Below are positions 41,125 through 48,971 of a DNA stretch of 64,000 bases, piece after piece (position 1 is the stretch's first letter; every line of letters begins with the position of its first letter). Source of the DNA: Glaciimonas sp. PAMC28666. Its GTDB lineage: Bacteria; Pseudomonadota; Gammaproteobacteria; Burkholderiales; Burkholderiaceae_D. Below the pieces are notes generated by a model. The model did not search any database and was not told where the DNA came from. It saw nothing but the letters and a program-made list of their open reading frames with translations. Where the stretch lies: positions 1,240,001 through 1,304,000 of the forward strand of contig NZ_CP070304.1 of the NCBI RefSeq assembly GCF_016917355.1, given 5' to 3'. The position numbers and the translations under genes are program-made.

Positions 41125-41925
41125 ATGAAGCGACGTCAATTAGTCCAATTTTTCGCTGGCTTGAGCATCATCGCGAGCATGGTATCGAATCCAGTTCTGG
41201 CGCAAGATAAGCCGATTAAAATCGGTGCTACAGGTGGCCCGCATGCGGAGATTTTGGAGTTGGTTAAAAAGATTGCGGCAAAAGATGGCCTGAATATCCA
41301 GATCGTCGAATTCAGCGATTACGTGCAGCCTAATGCGGCATTGGCGGCGGGCGATCTCGATGCGAACAGCTATCAACATCTGCCGTATCTGGAAGCGCAA
41401 ATCAAAGACCGCGGATATAAACTGACCAATGTGGGTTACACCATCACGTTCCCGATGGGCCTTTATTCGAAAAAAATAAAGTCACCTAAAGACCTGAAAG
41501 TTGGCGCACGTATCGGTATTCCGAACGACCCGACCAATGGTGGCCGCGCACTGTTGCTACTGCAAGCGCAAGGACTGTTGAAGCTGAAAGCAGGCGCAGG
41601 ACTGCAAGCGACACCGCTGGATATCGCAGACAATCCGAAGAAATTAAAAATAGTTGAGATCGATGCAGCGCAATTGCCACGTTCGCTGGATGATCTGGAC
41701 GCAGCCGCCATCAATGGCAATTTCGCTGAAAAAGCTGGCCTGAGCCCAACCAAAGACGGTATCGCTATTGAAGCGGCACGCGGCCCTTATGCTAACGTCA
41801 TCGCGGTACGTACTGAAGACAAAAACAAGCCATGGGTCGCCAAATTACTGAAGGCTTATCATAGCCCTGAAGTGAAGCAATACGTTCTTGAGCAATACAA
41901 GAGCTCTGTCATTCCATCCTGGTAA
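41125..41925 (+). CDS. metQ: Methionine-binding protein MetQ
   Basis: The 266-residue substrate-binding protein has a cleavable signal peptide (cut after VLAQ, no lipobox Cys), then KIGATGGPHAEILELVK, NAALAAGDLDANSYQHLPYLE and IGIPNDPTNGGRALLLLQAQGLL, which are typical of the NlpA/MetQ family. It binds methionine in the periplasm and passes it to MetNI. The absence of a lipidated Cys means it should be freely periplasmic rather than anchored. An AAGGAAAG site precedes the ATG. Confidence 0.95.
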   Translation: MKRRQLVQFFAGLSIIASMVSNPVLAQDKPIKIGATGGPHAEILELVKKIAAKDGLNIQIVEFSDYVQPNAALAAGDLDANSYQHLPYLEAQIKDRGYKLTNVGYTITFPMGLYSKKIKSPKDLKVGARIGIPNDPTNGGRALLLLQAQGLLKLKAGAGLQATPLDIADNPKKLKIVEIDAAQLPRSLDDLDAAAINGNFAEKAGLSPTKDGIAIEAARGPYANVIAVRTEDKNKPWVAKLLKAYHSPEVKQYVLEQYKSSVIPSW

Positions 41926-42016
41926 GCAACACGCTTTAGTACTGCGGAAGATTACGCTGTGTATGTAATCTTCCCCATCACGACGCCAACCGGCAGGGGA
42001 TTCAGTTAGTCCACGC

Positions 42017-43585
42017 TCACTCTACGGGCAACTTCTTAGTCGTCATAGGCATGTCCACCATGACCGCCGCTCCTGGTGCAGTGCAGCCTGTATCGCAACA
42101 TTTTCCGGGCTGTTTGTTTGCAGTAATCGCCCTCCCCGGCTCCTCCACCAAACCACGGTCAAGCAATCGCTCCACCAATTCCACTTTGCTACCGATAGGG
42201 TAATTCCGATAAATTTCCTGCTTCATCGCCGCTGGCGATCCTCCCCCGTGCAAGCTAATGACCGAATACCAGCCGCCCTGGTAGGACGCTGTTAAATCCT
42301 CAATGAAGCGCGCAGTCTGTATCCGCTTTTCATATGGAACGTCGGGATTAGCCCGCAAGACCTCAGCGAGCGAGGCCGCAGTTGCTGGATTGTGGTCTTC
42401 ATCCGGTCCCGGCAACGCAACAATCAATCCGCCTGAAACGTAATGTGCGATCCGATGCATGTCGTAAATTTGTGTCGATAACAGCAGTTTGCCGATATTG
42501 GAAAACACTGGGTCTGGCACGAAACTATGCGATCCCGGGTCCATCTTGGCGTAGACCGAGGATGCGACGCCGCAAGCATAAAAGCCTTCTGTGATCTTGA
42601 TCAGCTCCACCATTTGTTCGCGCAGATGATTTTCCTTGCCCGGATCAAAGCCGTTTGCCTCACACATCAACGCGCCCGCGCCGATCAACAAATCGCCAAA
42701 CCCGGCCCGAGCGCCGATGCAGCTATGGCGATGGTGCGTGGCATAGTTATAGGTCATGTAGCCGGAATGCTCCCATTCGCCCGCGTAAAACACGCGCTCC
42801 CAGGGAACAAAAACCTTATCGAAAACCACGACTCCGGTGGATTGTCCAAACTTGTTGCTGAACAGTGCCGCTTTCTCCCCCGGACGACCTGCAGGACGCG
42901 CCACAATCATTAATCCTGGCGCATCGCAGGGGACAGCACAACAGACCGCGAACTCAGCGTCCTGCTCTGACATGTTTCGACAGGGCATGACCAAAAATTC
43001 GTGCATGTAAGGCGCACCGGTTACGATCGCTTTGGTACCGGAAATCACGATCCCTTTTGCATTACGTTCGACGATGTGCACGTAACTGTCCGGATTAGCT
43101 TGCTCATGCGGCTTCTTGCTGCGGTCGCCTTTAGCGTCCGTCATCGCAATACCAAGAGAAAGATCACGGTCCTGCACCTCATGTAAATAATTGAGGAAAT
43201 TCTGGCCGTAAGCCGTCCCTTTATCAGCATCAATTCGATGCGTCACTTGGTAGATCGCGTTCAATGCGTCATGCGCCAGATAACGTTGTGCGCATCCGGT
43301 CTCCTGACATAGTAGCCGCACCGCCTCAAGTTTATTGAGTAAATCTCCGCTGCTAGTGTTGATGTGCAGCATGCGGTTAACTTGCTTGCCCGAGGTATGT
43401 TGTTTCGCCAGCATGATAGGCGCGTATTTCTCCTCCAAGGCATAGTCATAGGTAACACCCAATGCATTGATACCTGGCAAAAATGCGGGTTCATCAGCAA
43501 CAGACTCGACCTTTTGACCATTGACGTACACAGTGGGCTTGTAACTACGAAGCGAATCGCGGTATTCAGCGGAAGACATCAACAT
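42017..43585 (-). CDS. 4-hydroxyphenylacetate 3-hydroxylase family protein (HpaB-like)
   Basis: The 522-residue protein belongs to the HpaB/PvcC/4-hydroxybutyryl-CoA dehydratase superfamily, which has an acyl-CoA-dehydrogenase-like fold. SSAEYRDSLRSYKPTVYVNGQKVESVADEPAF is the usual opening, and NKFGQSTGVVVFDKVFVPWERVF and HHRHSCIGARAGFGDLLIGAGALM are diagnostic. The cysteines that bind the iron-sulfur cluster in the dehydratase branch appear to be replaced (inferred from memory of that enzyme), so a FADH2-dependent hydroxylase of an aromatic compound is more likely. The C-terminus has an unusual CCDTGC cluster (496-501). It is divergent from a TetR gene. No reductase (HpaC) gene is adjacent. 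Confidence 0.8.
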   Translation of the reverse strand: MLMSSAEYRDSLRSYKPTVYVNGQKVESVADEPAFLPGINALGVTYDYALEEKYAPIMLAKQHTSGKQVNRMLHINTSSGDLLNKLEAVRLLCQETGCAQRYLAHDALNAIYQVTHRIDADKGTAYGQNFLNYLHEVQDRDLSLGIAMTDAKGDRSKKPHEQANPDSYVHIVERNAKGIVISGTKAIVTGAPYMHEFLVMPCRNMSEQDAEFAVCCAVPCDAPGLMIVARPAGRPGEKAALFSNKFGQSTGVVVFDKVFVPWERVFYAGEWEHSGYMTYNYATHHRHSCIGARAGFGDLLIGAGALMCEANGFDPGKENHLREQMVELIKITEGFYACGVASSVYAKMDPGSHSFVPDPVFSNIGKLLLSTQIYDMHRIAHYVSGGLIVALPGPDEDHNPATAASLAEVLRANPDVPYEKRIQTARFIEDLTASYQGGWYSVISLHGGGSPAAMKQEIYRNYPIGSKVELVERLLDRGLVEEPGRAITANKQPGKCCDTGCTAPGAAVMVDMPMTTKKLPVE

Positions 43586-43621
43586 GAGATTTCCTTCATT
43601 TTTTGATTATTGATCATTAAT

Positions 43622-43636
43622 ATGAACGCTGTTCAT
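43622..43636. promoter_or_regulatory. Palindromic operator between the hydroxylase and tetR genes
   Basis: ATGAAC-GCT-GTTCAT is a perfect inverted repeat with 6-bp arms located midway in the 101-nt divergent spacer. It has the form of a TetR-family site that could control both genes. Confidence 0.65.
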
Positions 43637-43686
43637 TTTAAAGTCAAGCATTCACATAAAGCTCTTTCACGTGATAAACTTCTTGA

Positions 43687-44442
43687 ATGAACAAGCAAAC
43701 AAATCTCAAAAAAGACGCAATCTCACCCAAGTCTACGCCGCCTGATAACGAAGGTAACGGTGCCAATAGTGGTAACGCTACGAATAGCGCGGCATCAGAC
43801 CTGGTGCTTGGCACCGTAGAAAAAATTGAAAAACCCAGTGCAATCCGTTTACGTGCTGTAAATGATTTAAAGCGTCAGATGATTTTGCAGGCTGCGCGAC
43901 GGGTATTCGAAAAGGATGGCCTGTTGAAAGCCAATGTGCGCGCCATTGCCAGCGAGGCCGGTTACACGGCAAGCGCCATTTATAATCATTACGAAAACAA
44001 AGAGGAAATTTACGGCGACCTGCTCCAACAATCGCTTGACCAGCTCAATTCAGCGGTTCACGAAGGTCATCAATACCACCTTCCTGCAGATAAGCGCGTA
44101 TCGCACGACGCCATGGCCTTTTACGATTTTTACTTAAAAAATCCGAGAGAGCTGGATCTGGGATTCTATTTTTTTCAGGAAATGAAACCGCTCGGACTCA
44201 CTCCGGCCCTGAACGAGCACCTGAATCAGCGTCTGCAAGATGCTTTGAGCGGCGTTGCAACTGGCCTTCAGGAATTGGGATGTTCGCCCGCATTGGCTGC
44301 CAGAGAAACCACCGCCCTGTTCGGTCACTGTGTCGGTTTATTGCTTTTGACGCATACCGGACGCATTCGCATGTTCGGTCAGGATGGTCGCGAATTATTT
44401 GCGATGTATGTGGAAGGATTGATTAAGCGCGCGGAGCAATAA
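43687..44442 (+). CDS. TetR family transcriptional regulator
   Basis: The 251-residue protein has a 55-residue disordered, Asn/Ser-rich N-terminus before the TetR helix-turn-helix: RQMILQAARRVFEKDGLLKANVRAIASEAGYTASAIYNHYENKEEIYGDLLQQSLDQL. The C-terminal ligand domain is all-helical and unassigned. Divergent placement and the palindrome in the spacer suggest that it represses the HpaB-like gene and itself, with an aromatic or related substrate as inducer; this is inference. A terminator follows 50 nt downstream. Confidence 0.88.
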   Translation: MNKQTNLKKDAISPKSTPPDNEGNGANSGNATNSAASDLVLGTVEKIEKPSAIRLRAVNDLKRQMILQAARRVFEKDGLLKANVRAIASEAGYTASAIYNHYENKEEIYGDLLQQSLDQLNSAVHEGHQYHLPADKRVSHDAMAFYDFYLKNPRELDLGFYFFQEMKPLGLTPALNEHLNQRLQDALSGVATGLQELGCSPALAARETTALFGHCVGLLLLTHTGRIRMFGQDGRELFAMYVEGLIKRAEQ

Positions 44443-44486
44443 GGCTGCCATTTAACCTAGCTGAAAATGCATTGGAAATTTTTATC

Positions 44487-44526
44487 AAAAAAAAAGCGGC
44501 ATACCTTTAATATCCGCTTTTTTTTT
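44487..44526 (+). terminator. Intrinsic terminator of the tetR gene
   Basis: AAAGCGG and CCGCTTT form a 7-bp stem with a 14-nt loop, extended by A and T runs on either side. It probably works in both directions between the convergent tetR and ylqF genes. Confidence 0.75.
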
Positions 44527-44564
44527 GCATTTGGATCACCCTAGTGGTTCAAATCCTGGTAAGT

Positions 44565-45530
44565 TCAGCTATCAGCCCCATCCCGTGGCGGATTATAAAA
44601 GCGCTCTTCAGCTTCTGCCGCGGCGATAATGTCATCTTTGGCTTGCTGCTTTTCCAGAAGTTCTTGGGCGTGCTGTGCAAGACTGTCTGCGCGACTCAAT
44701 GGCGTTTCCAGAGAAATCCGCCCAAGTGCGCCGGTACGGAAATCCTGCAACAGCGTGTTGGCTGCCTTTTCAATATCGTAACCGCCGCCTTTGAGGCGAT
44801 AACCACGACGAATAGCCACGCCTTCAATCACATCCACGCCATCGGTGGTTTCAGTGATTTTCATGCCGAAACGTGCCGCAACCAATTCCGGATAGCGCTG
44901 CAAAAGCACGTCGGCGAGATAGGTCGCTACTTCTTCTTCGATCAGGGCATTCACGCCGACTGCATGGCTGGCGGCCAGCATCATGCCGTCACTAGGCAAA
45001 GCGATCTTGGGCCATAACATTCCCGGTGTATCGATCAGGACCATGTTTTTATTGAGGTACAAACGCTGCTGTACTTTAGTAACGGCAGGCTCATCGCCGA
45101 CTGCGGCAACGCGCTTCTTCAATAATGCATTCATCAATGTCGATTTTCCGACATTCGGAATACCCATGATCATCATGCGTAACGGTTTGAGTGGGGTGCC
45201 ACGATGCGGTGCCAGCGCCAAGGCCAAACCCGGTACTTTAAGAACGTCGGATGGCTTCTTGCAGCTTAGCGCGACCGCATTCACATCTTTTTGACTGTTG
45301 TAATGATTGATCCAAGTCTGCGTTGCAACCGGATCTGCCAAATCACTTTTATTCAGAATTTTGAGACAAGGACGCTGACGAAACAGTCGCAGTTGCTCGA
45401 TCATCGGATTGCAGCTTGCCTGTGGGATACGGGCATCCAGCACTTCGATGATCATATCGACCTTTTCCATGGCTTCCGCCGCCTTTTTGCGGGCAGCGTT
45501 CATGTGGCCGGGGAACCATTGTATGGACAT
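44565..45530 (-). CDS. ylqF: Ribosome biogenesis GTPase YlqF/RbgA type
   Basis: The 321-residue GTPase has the circularly permuted motif order of the family: NKSD (G4) comes first, then GIPNVGKST (G1) and DTPGMLWP (G3). MSIQWFPGHMNAARKKA is the classical N-terminus. In Bacillus the homologue RbgA acts in late assembly of the large ribosomal subunit; in beta-proteobacteria the same role is presumed. The C-terminal helical domain carries the RNA-contact region. A single gene, convergent with tetR. Confidence 0.93.
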   Translation of the reverse strand: MSIQWFPGHMNAARKKAAEAMEKVDMIIEVLDARIPQASCNPMIEQLRLFRQRPCLKILNKSDLADPVATQTWINHYNSQKDVNAVALSCKKPSDVLKVPGLALALAPHRGTPLKPLRMMIMGIPNVGKSTLMNALLKKRVAAVGDEPAVTKVQQRLYLNKNMVLIDTPGMLWPKIALPSDGMMLAASHAVGVNALIEEEVATYLADVLLQRYPELVAARFGMKITETTDGVDVIEGVAIRRGYRLKGGGYDIEKAANTLLQDFRTGALGRISLETPLSRADSLAQHAQELLEKQQAKDDIIAAAEAEERFYNPPRDGADS

Positions 45531-45724
45531 GCGTTTTCTTGTCTGACGAAAATAAACCGCTATTGTACGGACTTCCCTGCAGAATCCTCACGAACTTGTG
45601 CCACAAACAACGGTTTTCGTCGATTATCCTGCATTCGACAGGCACGGACCTGGTCGGAACAACGAAAGTCAATGGTTATGCACGATTCGGATAAAGCGCA
45701 GCAATAAACTGCCGAATCCGGAAT

Positions 45725-46678
45725 TTATTCCAGCTCGGCCAATACTTTCAGATGCGCAACAACACTACGCCCTAAGGCCGACAAATGATAGCCACCTTCC
45801 AGACAGCTGACGATTCGCCCTTGGGCATATTGTTTTGCCACTTCGCTTATTTGTTGCGTCATCCATGCATAATCGGCCTCGACCAGCGACATTTGTCCCA
45901 TGTCGTCTTCACGGTGGGCATCAAATCCGGCTGAAATAAAAATTACCTGAGGCCGATGCGCGTGGAGCGCGGGCAGCCATTTTTCAGTGACCAGCTGACG
46001 TACTACATCGCCACCTGAGTATGCCGGCACCGGCACGTTGATGATATGCGCGGGCGCGGCTTCAGTCCCACTAAAAGGATAAAACGGATGTTGAAAGAAG
46101 CTCACCATCAACGCACGCGGGTCTTCCAGGAAGGCCTGCTCGGTGCCGTTGCCATGATGCACATCAAAATCGATAATTGCAACGCGCTCGATTCCATGCA
46201 CCGCGAGCGCATGGTGGGCGGCAATCGCCACATTATTGAACAAGCAAAACCCCATCGGGGCGGCATTGGTAGCGTGATGCCCCGGTGGCCGCACCGAACA
46301 AAAAGCGTTGTCGATTTCGCCAGCGATGACAGCATCGGTCGCCGCGATCGCAACGTTCACCGCCTGTAATGCCGCTTGCCAACTATATTTATTCAGAAAG
46401 GTATCTGCATCTAGCGGATAGTGCGCGACCCCGCTTTTACCCAGGTTCAATGCATTGGAGCGCACCAAGTCAATTGCCTCCGGGCTGTGCACCCGTGAAA
46501 TAGCCGCGACCAGATTAGCTTCGTCGAGATCCGGAACGTCGGGATAATCCAGCCACTGTGAAATCCGACTCGATATCAACTGATCTTCGATCGCTTGGAG
46601 CCGTTCTGGAGATTCGGGATGCCATGCACCCATTTCATGCAGTTTGCAATCGGGATGGGTATAAAAAGCTGTTGTCAT
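45725..46678 (-). CDS. Histone deacetylase family protein (acetoin utilization type)
   Basis: The 317-residue protein is a zinc-dependent deacetylase of the class II-like bacterial group. RPPGHHA carries the catalytic His pair, DFDVHHGNGTEQAFL the zinc-binding Asp and His, and SAGFDAHREDDMGQM the second zinc Asp. Substrates in bacteria include acetylated polyamines or lysines; none is indicated here. It is divergent from the moxR operon across a spacer that holds a tandem repeat. Confidence 0.92.
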   Translation of the reverse strand: MTTAFYTHPDCKLHEMGAWHPESPERLQAIEDQLISSRISQWLDYPDVPDLDEANLVAAISRVHSPEAIDLVRSNALNLGKSGVAHYPLDADTFLNKYSWQAALQAVNVAIAATDAVIAGEIDNAFCSVRPPGHHATNAAPMGFCLFNNVAIAAHHALAVHGIERVAIIDFDVHHGNGTEQAFLEDPRALMVSFFQHPFYPFSGTEAAPAHIINVPVPAYSGGDVVRQLVTEKWLPALHAHRPQVIFISAGFDAHREDDMGQMSLVEADYAWMTQQISEVAKQYAQGRIVSCLEGGYHLSALGRSVVAHLKVLAELE

Positions 46679-46750
46679 TTTATTTTTCTAGTTATCGATT
46701 TGCTAGCTTAAAATCTAATGTATGAACCGAGTTCTGCTTTTGCTGATTTT

Positions 46751-46794
46751 GTCTGTTTGTCTGTTTGTCTGTTTGTCTGTTTGTCTGTTTGTCT
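46751..46794. repeat. Tandem repeat of 8 bp in the HDAC/moxR spacer
   Basis: Five perfect copies of GTCTGTTT plus a partial GTCT run through the promoter region between two divergent genes. Perfect identity implies recent slippage. Copy-number change would alter the spacing of promoter elements. Confidence 0.95.
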
Positions 46795-46972
46795 CTGCAT
46801 ACAGTGTACCCAAAAAAAGGAATATTTGACGAACCGAATAATTGATTAATTTACAACCAGATAATTCTCTATTTGTTGTCGCTGCCCCACTTGATGCATG
46901 AATCGCGCTACTCTTAAACGAGATTAAAGGTCAATTGCTATCCCACCCCCTTTGCACTACACCGAAGGTTCC

Positions 46973-47899
46973 ATGTTCGCAAAACTCCATACAGTCGCAA
47001 AACAGGTAAATCAAATTGTCGTCGGTAAGGAAATGCAGATTCGCCAGGCACTCGTCTGCCTGCTGGCTGGTGGACACCTTTTGATTGAGGATGTCCCCGG
47101 TGTCGGCAAAACGACGTTAGCCCATGCGTTGGCGATCTCGCTTGGATTGCGTTTTAACCGACTCCAATTTACCAGCGACTTACTGCCCGCTGATATCGTG
47201 GGTATTTCAGTGTTTGATCGCGAAAAGAATAATTTCCTGTTCCATCCCGGCCCGGTTTTTACCCAAGTACTTCTGGCCGACGAGATTAATCGCGCAACGC
47301 CAAAAACCCAATCGGCCTTATTAGAAGCAATGGAAGAGCGACAAGTGACCGCGGAAGGCCGCACGCGCGACCTGCCTGAGCCATTTTTTGTGATCGCCAC
47401 GCAAAACCCCTCGCACCAGATCGGCACGTTCGCACTGCCAGAATCCCAACTTGATCGATTTCTGATGTGCCTGTCACTGGGTTATCCAGACGCAGTCGCG
47501 GAACGTGCGCTGTTAATGGGAGAAGATCGTCGCACCTTGCTTAAGTCTTTGCAGAAAGTAATGGAACCCGAGGAGCTGATTGCCGCACGGCAAAGTTTAC
47601 GGGATATCCATACCTCTCCGGCCCTGATCGATTATGTCCAGGCATTGGCGCACGCATCCCGCCAGGAGGCTTTTTTTGTCGAGGGAATGAGTCCGCGCGC
47701 AGCGATTGCATTAGTTCAGGCAGCCAAGGCGTGGGCCGCTATGGAAGGACGAAATCATGTCCTGCCGGAAGATGTACAGGCGGTGTTGGCTCCTGTGACT
47801 GCGCACCGATTGCGCCCGCTGAAATCGCGCAATGGTGCCGGGACCGCGATGGGAAGCCGCGATCTGGTATTGCAGTTATTAAAATCCGTGCCAGTTTAA
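46973..47899 (+). CDS. MoxR family AAA ATPase
   Basis: The 308-residue AAA+ protein has Walker A EDVPGVGKTTLAHA, Walker B LLADEINRATPKTQSALLEAMEE and the MoxR signature ATQNPSHQIGTFALPESQLDRF. MoxR ATPases act as chaperones for maturation of partner proteins, often those containing DUF58/VWA domains. Here a DUF58 gene follows after 13 nt, then a transglutaminase-like TgpA gene, a set repeatedly seen together. The ATG after GAAGG is used; an upstream ATG lacks a site. Confidence 0.92.
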   Translation: MFAKLHTVAKQVNQIVVGKEMQIRQALVCLLAGGHLLIEDVPGVGKTTLAHALAISLGLRFNRLQFTSDLLPADIVGISVFDREKNNFLFHPGPVFTQVLLADEINRATPKTQSALLEAMEERQVTAEGRTRDLPEPFFVIATQNPSHQIGTFALPESQLDRFLMCLSLGYPDAVAERALLMGEDRRTLLKSLQKVMEPEELIAARQSLRDIHTSPALIDYVQALAHASRQEAFFVEGMSPRAAIALVQAAKAWAAMEGRNHVLPEDVQAVLAPVTAHRLRPLKSRNGAGTAMGSRDLVLQLLKSVPV

Positions 47900-47912
47900 A
47901 TACGAGCGGGTC

Positions 47913-48971
47913 ATGACTATGCCGACCACGCGATCCGCTAAGGCAGCCCGGAAACTGGAGCGCCGGACAAAACGCAGAATGCCGTTTCGACTCACGCTCT
48001 CGTTCCGTTTTCCGTTCAAGCCACGTGAAGGGCAGGCCGAAACCGGAGAAGTTTATCTTGATCAGCGCCGCGTTTATATCTTACCGACTCGTGCCGGTTG
48101 CGCTTTTTTCGGGATTTTGGTTTTGCTATTTATTGGGTCGATTAACTACAATCTCAGCCTTGGTTTTGCGCTGACTTTTGTACTCGGCGCATGTGCAGTG
48201 ATCGATATGCATCTGACTTTTCGTAACCTTGCGTTTTTGTATTTGGCGTCAGATCATAACGCTGCAGTTTTCTCAGGTCAGGAGGCCCATTTTGCGCTGC
48301 GCCTGATCAATCGCCGCAAACATGCGCGGTATGCAGTATGGCTAGGGTTTATTGGTAAGAACCTACCTGAACTGGATCAGCCGGTAGATGTCCCCGCGCT
48401 TGCCACTTGCGCCGTAATAGTGACTACCGCTACCCCCCACCGCGGGAGGCTGGCTGCGCCCAGGGTGCGCCTGCAAACACGCTTTCCTCTAGGCCTTTTG
48501 CGATCGTGGTGTTATTGGCAGCCGGACGGAACCGTAATAGTCTATCCGCAGCCAGAAGATGCGGCATCGACGCCGCCGCTACCGACAACCGCACATGAAG
48601 GCAATGGCGGTAGCCCGCAGGCCGGCCACGAGGATTTTGCCGGTGTGCGTCCGTATCAGCCTGGTGATCCTCTCAAACATCTCGCATGGCGCCAAATTGC
48701 AAAATTAAGTTCCGATGTGGACGCTAACTTAATCACCAAATATTTTAACGATGGCGCTGCCAGCGACCTCACCCTCGACTATGCTGCCCTGCCTCATGCG
48801 CTGGATGTCGAAGCGAAGTTGTCGCGCATGACGCGCTGGATATTGGAAGCGGAAATGTCCGGGTTGCCGTACGCTTTCCGGATTGGCGATATCGATTACG
48901 CTGCAGCTATCGGCGCGGGTCATCAGCAAGCATGTCTTCAGGCCCTGGCGCTGTACGAGGGGACTATATGA
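47913..48971 (+). CDS. DUF58 domain protein
   Basis: The 352-residue protein begins with a basic segment and two transmembrane helices (residues about 55-105), then a beta-rich portion and the DUF58 core GVRPYQPGDPLKHLAWRQIAK, which resembles the metal-binding region of von Willebrand A domains. It is the probable client of the MoxR ATPase encoded just upstream. Its stop codon overlaps the next start by 4 nt (ATGA). The function is unknown; the group is linked to envelope homeostasis. Confidence 0.9.
   Translation: MTMPTTRSAKAARKLERRTKRRMPFRLTLSFRFPFKPREGQAETGEVYLDQRRVYILPTRAGCAFFGILVLLFIGSINYNLSLGFALTFVLGACAVIDMHLTFRNLAFLYLASDHNAAVFSGQEAHFALRLINRRKHARYAVWLGFIGKNLPELDQPVDVPALATCAVIVTTATPHRGRLAAPRVRLQTRFPLGLLRSWCYWQPDGTVIVYPQPEDAASTPPLPTTAHEGNGGSPQAGHEDFAGVRPYQPGDPLKHLAWRQIAKLSSDVDANLITKYFNDGAASDLTLDYAALPHALDVEAKLSRMTRWILEAEMSGLPYAFRIGDIDYAAAIGAGHQQACLQALALYEGTI

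Noticed and set aside
42017..43585. Assignment as 4-hydroxybutyryl-CoA dehydratase
   Set aside because: The cluster-binding Cys and His positions remembered for that enzyme are not matched here (for example Ala in place of Cys in CIGARAG), so a hydroxylase-type assignment is preferred.
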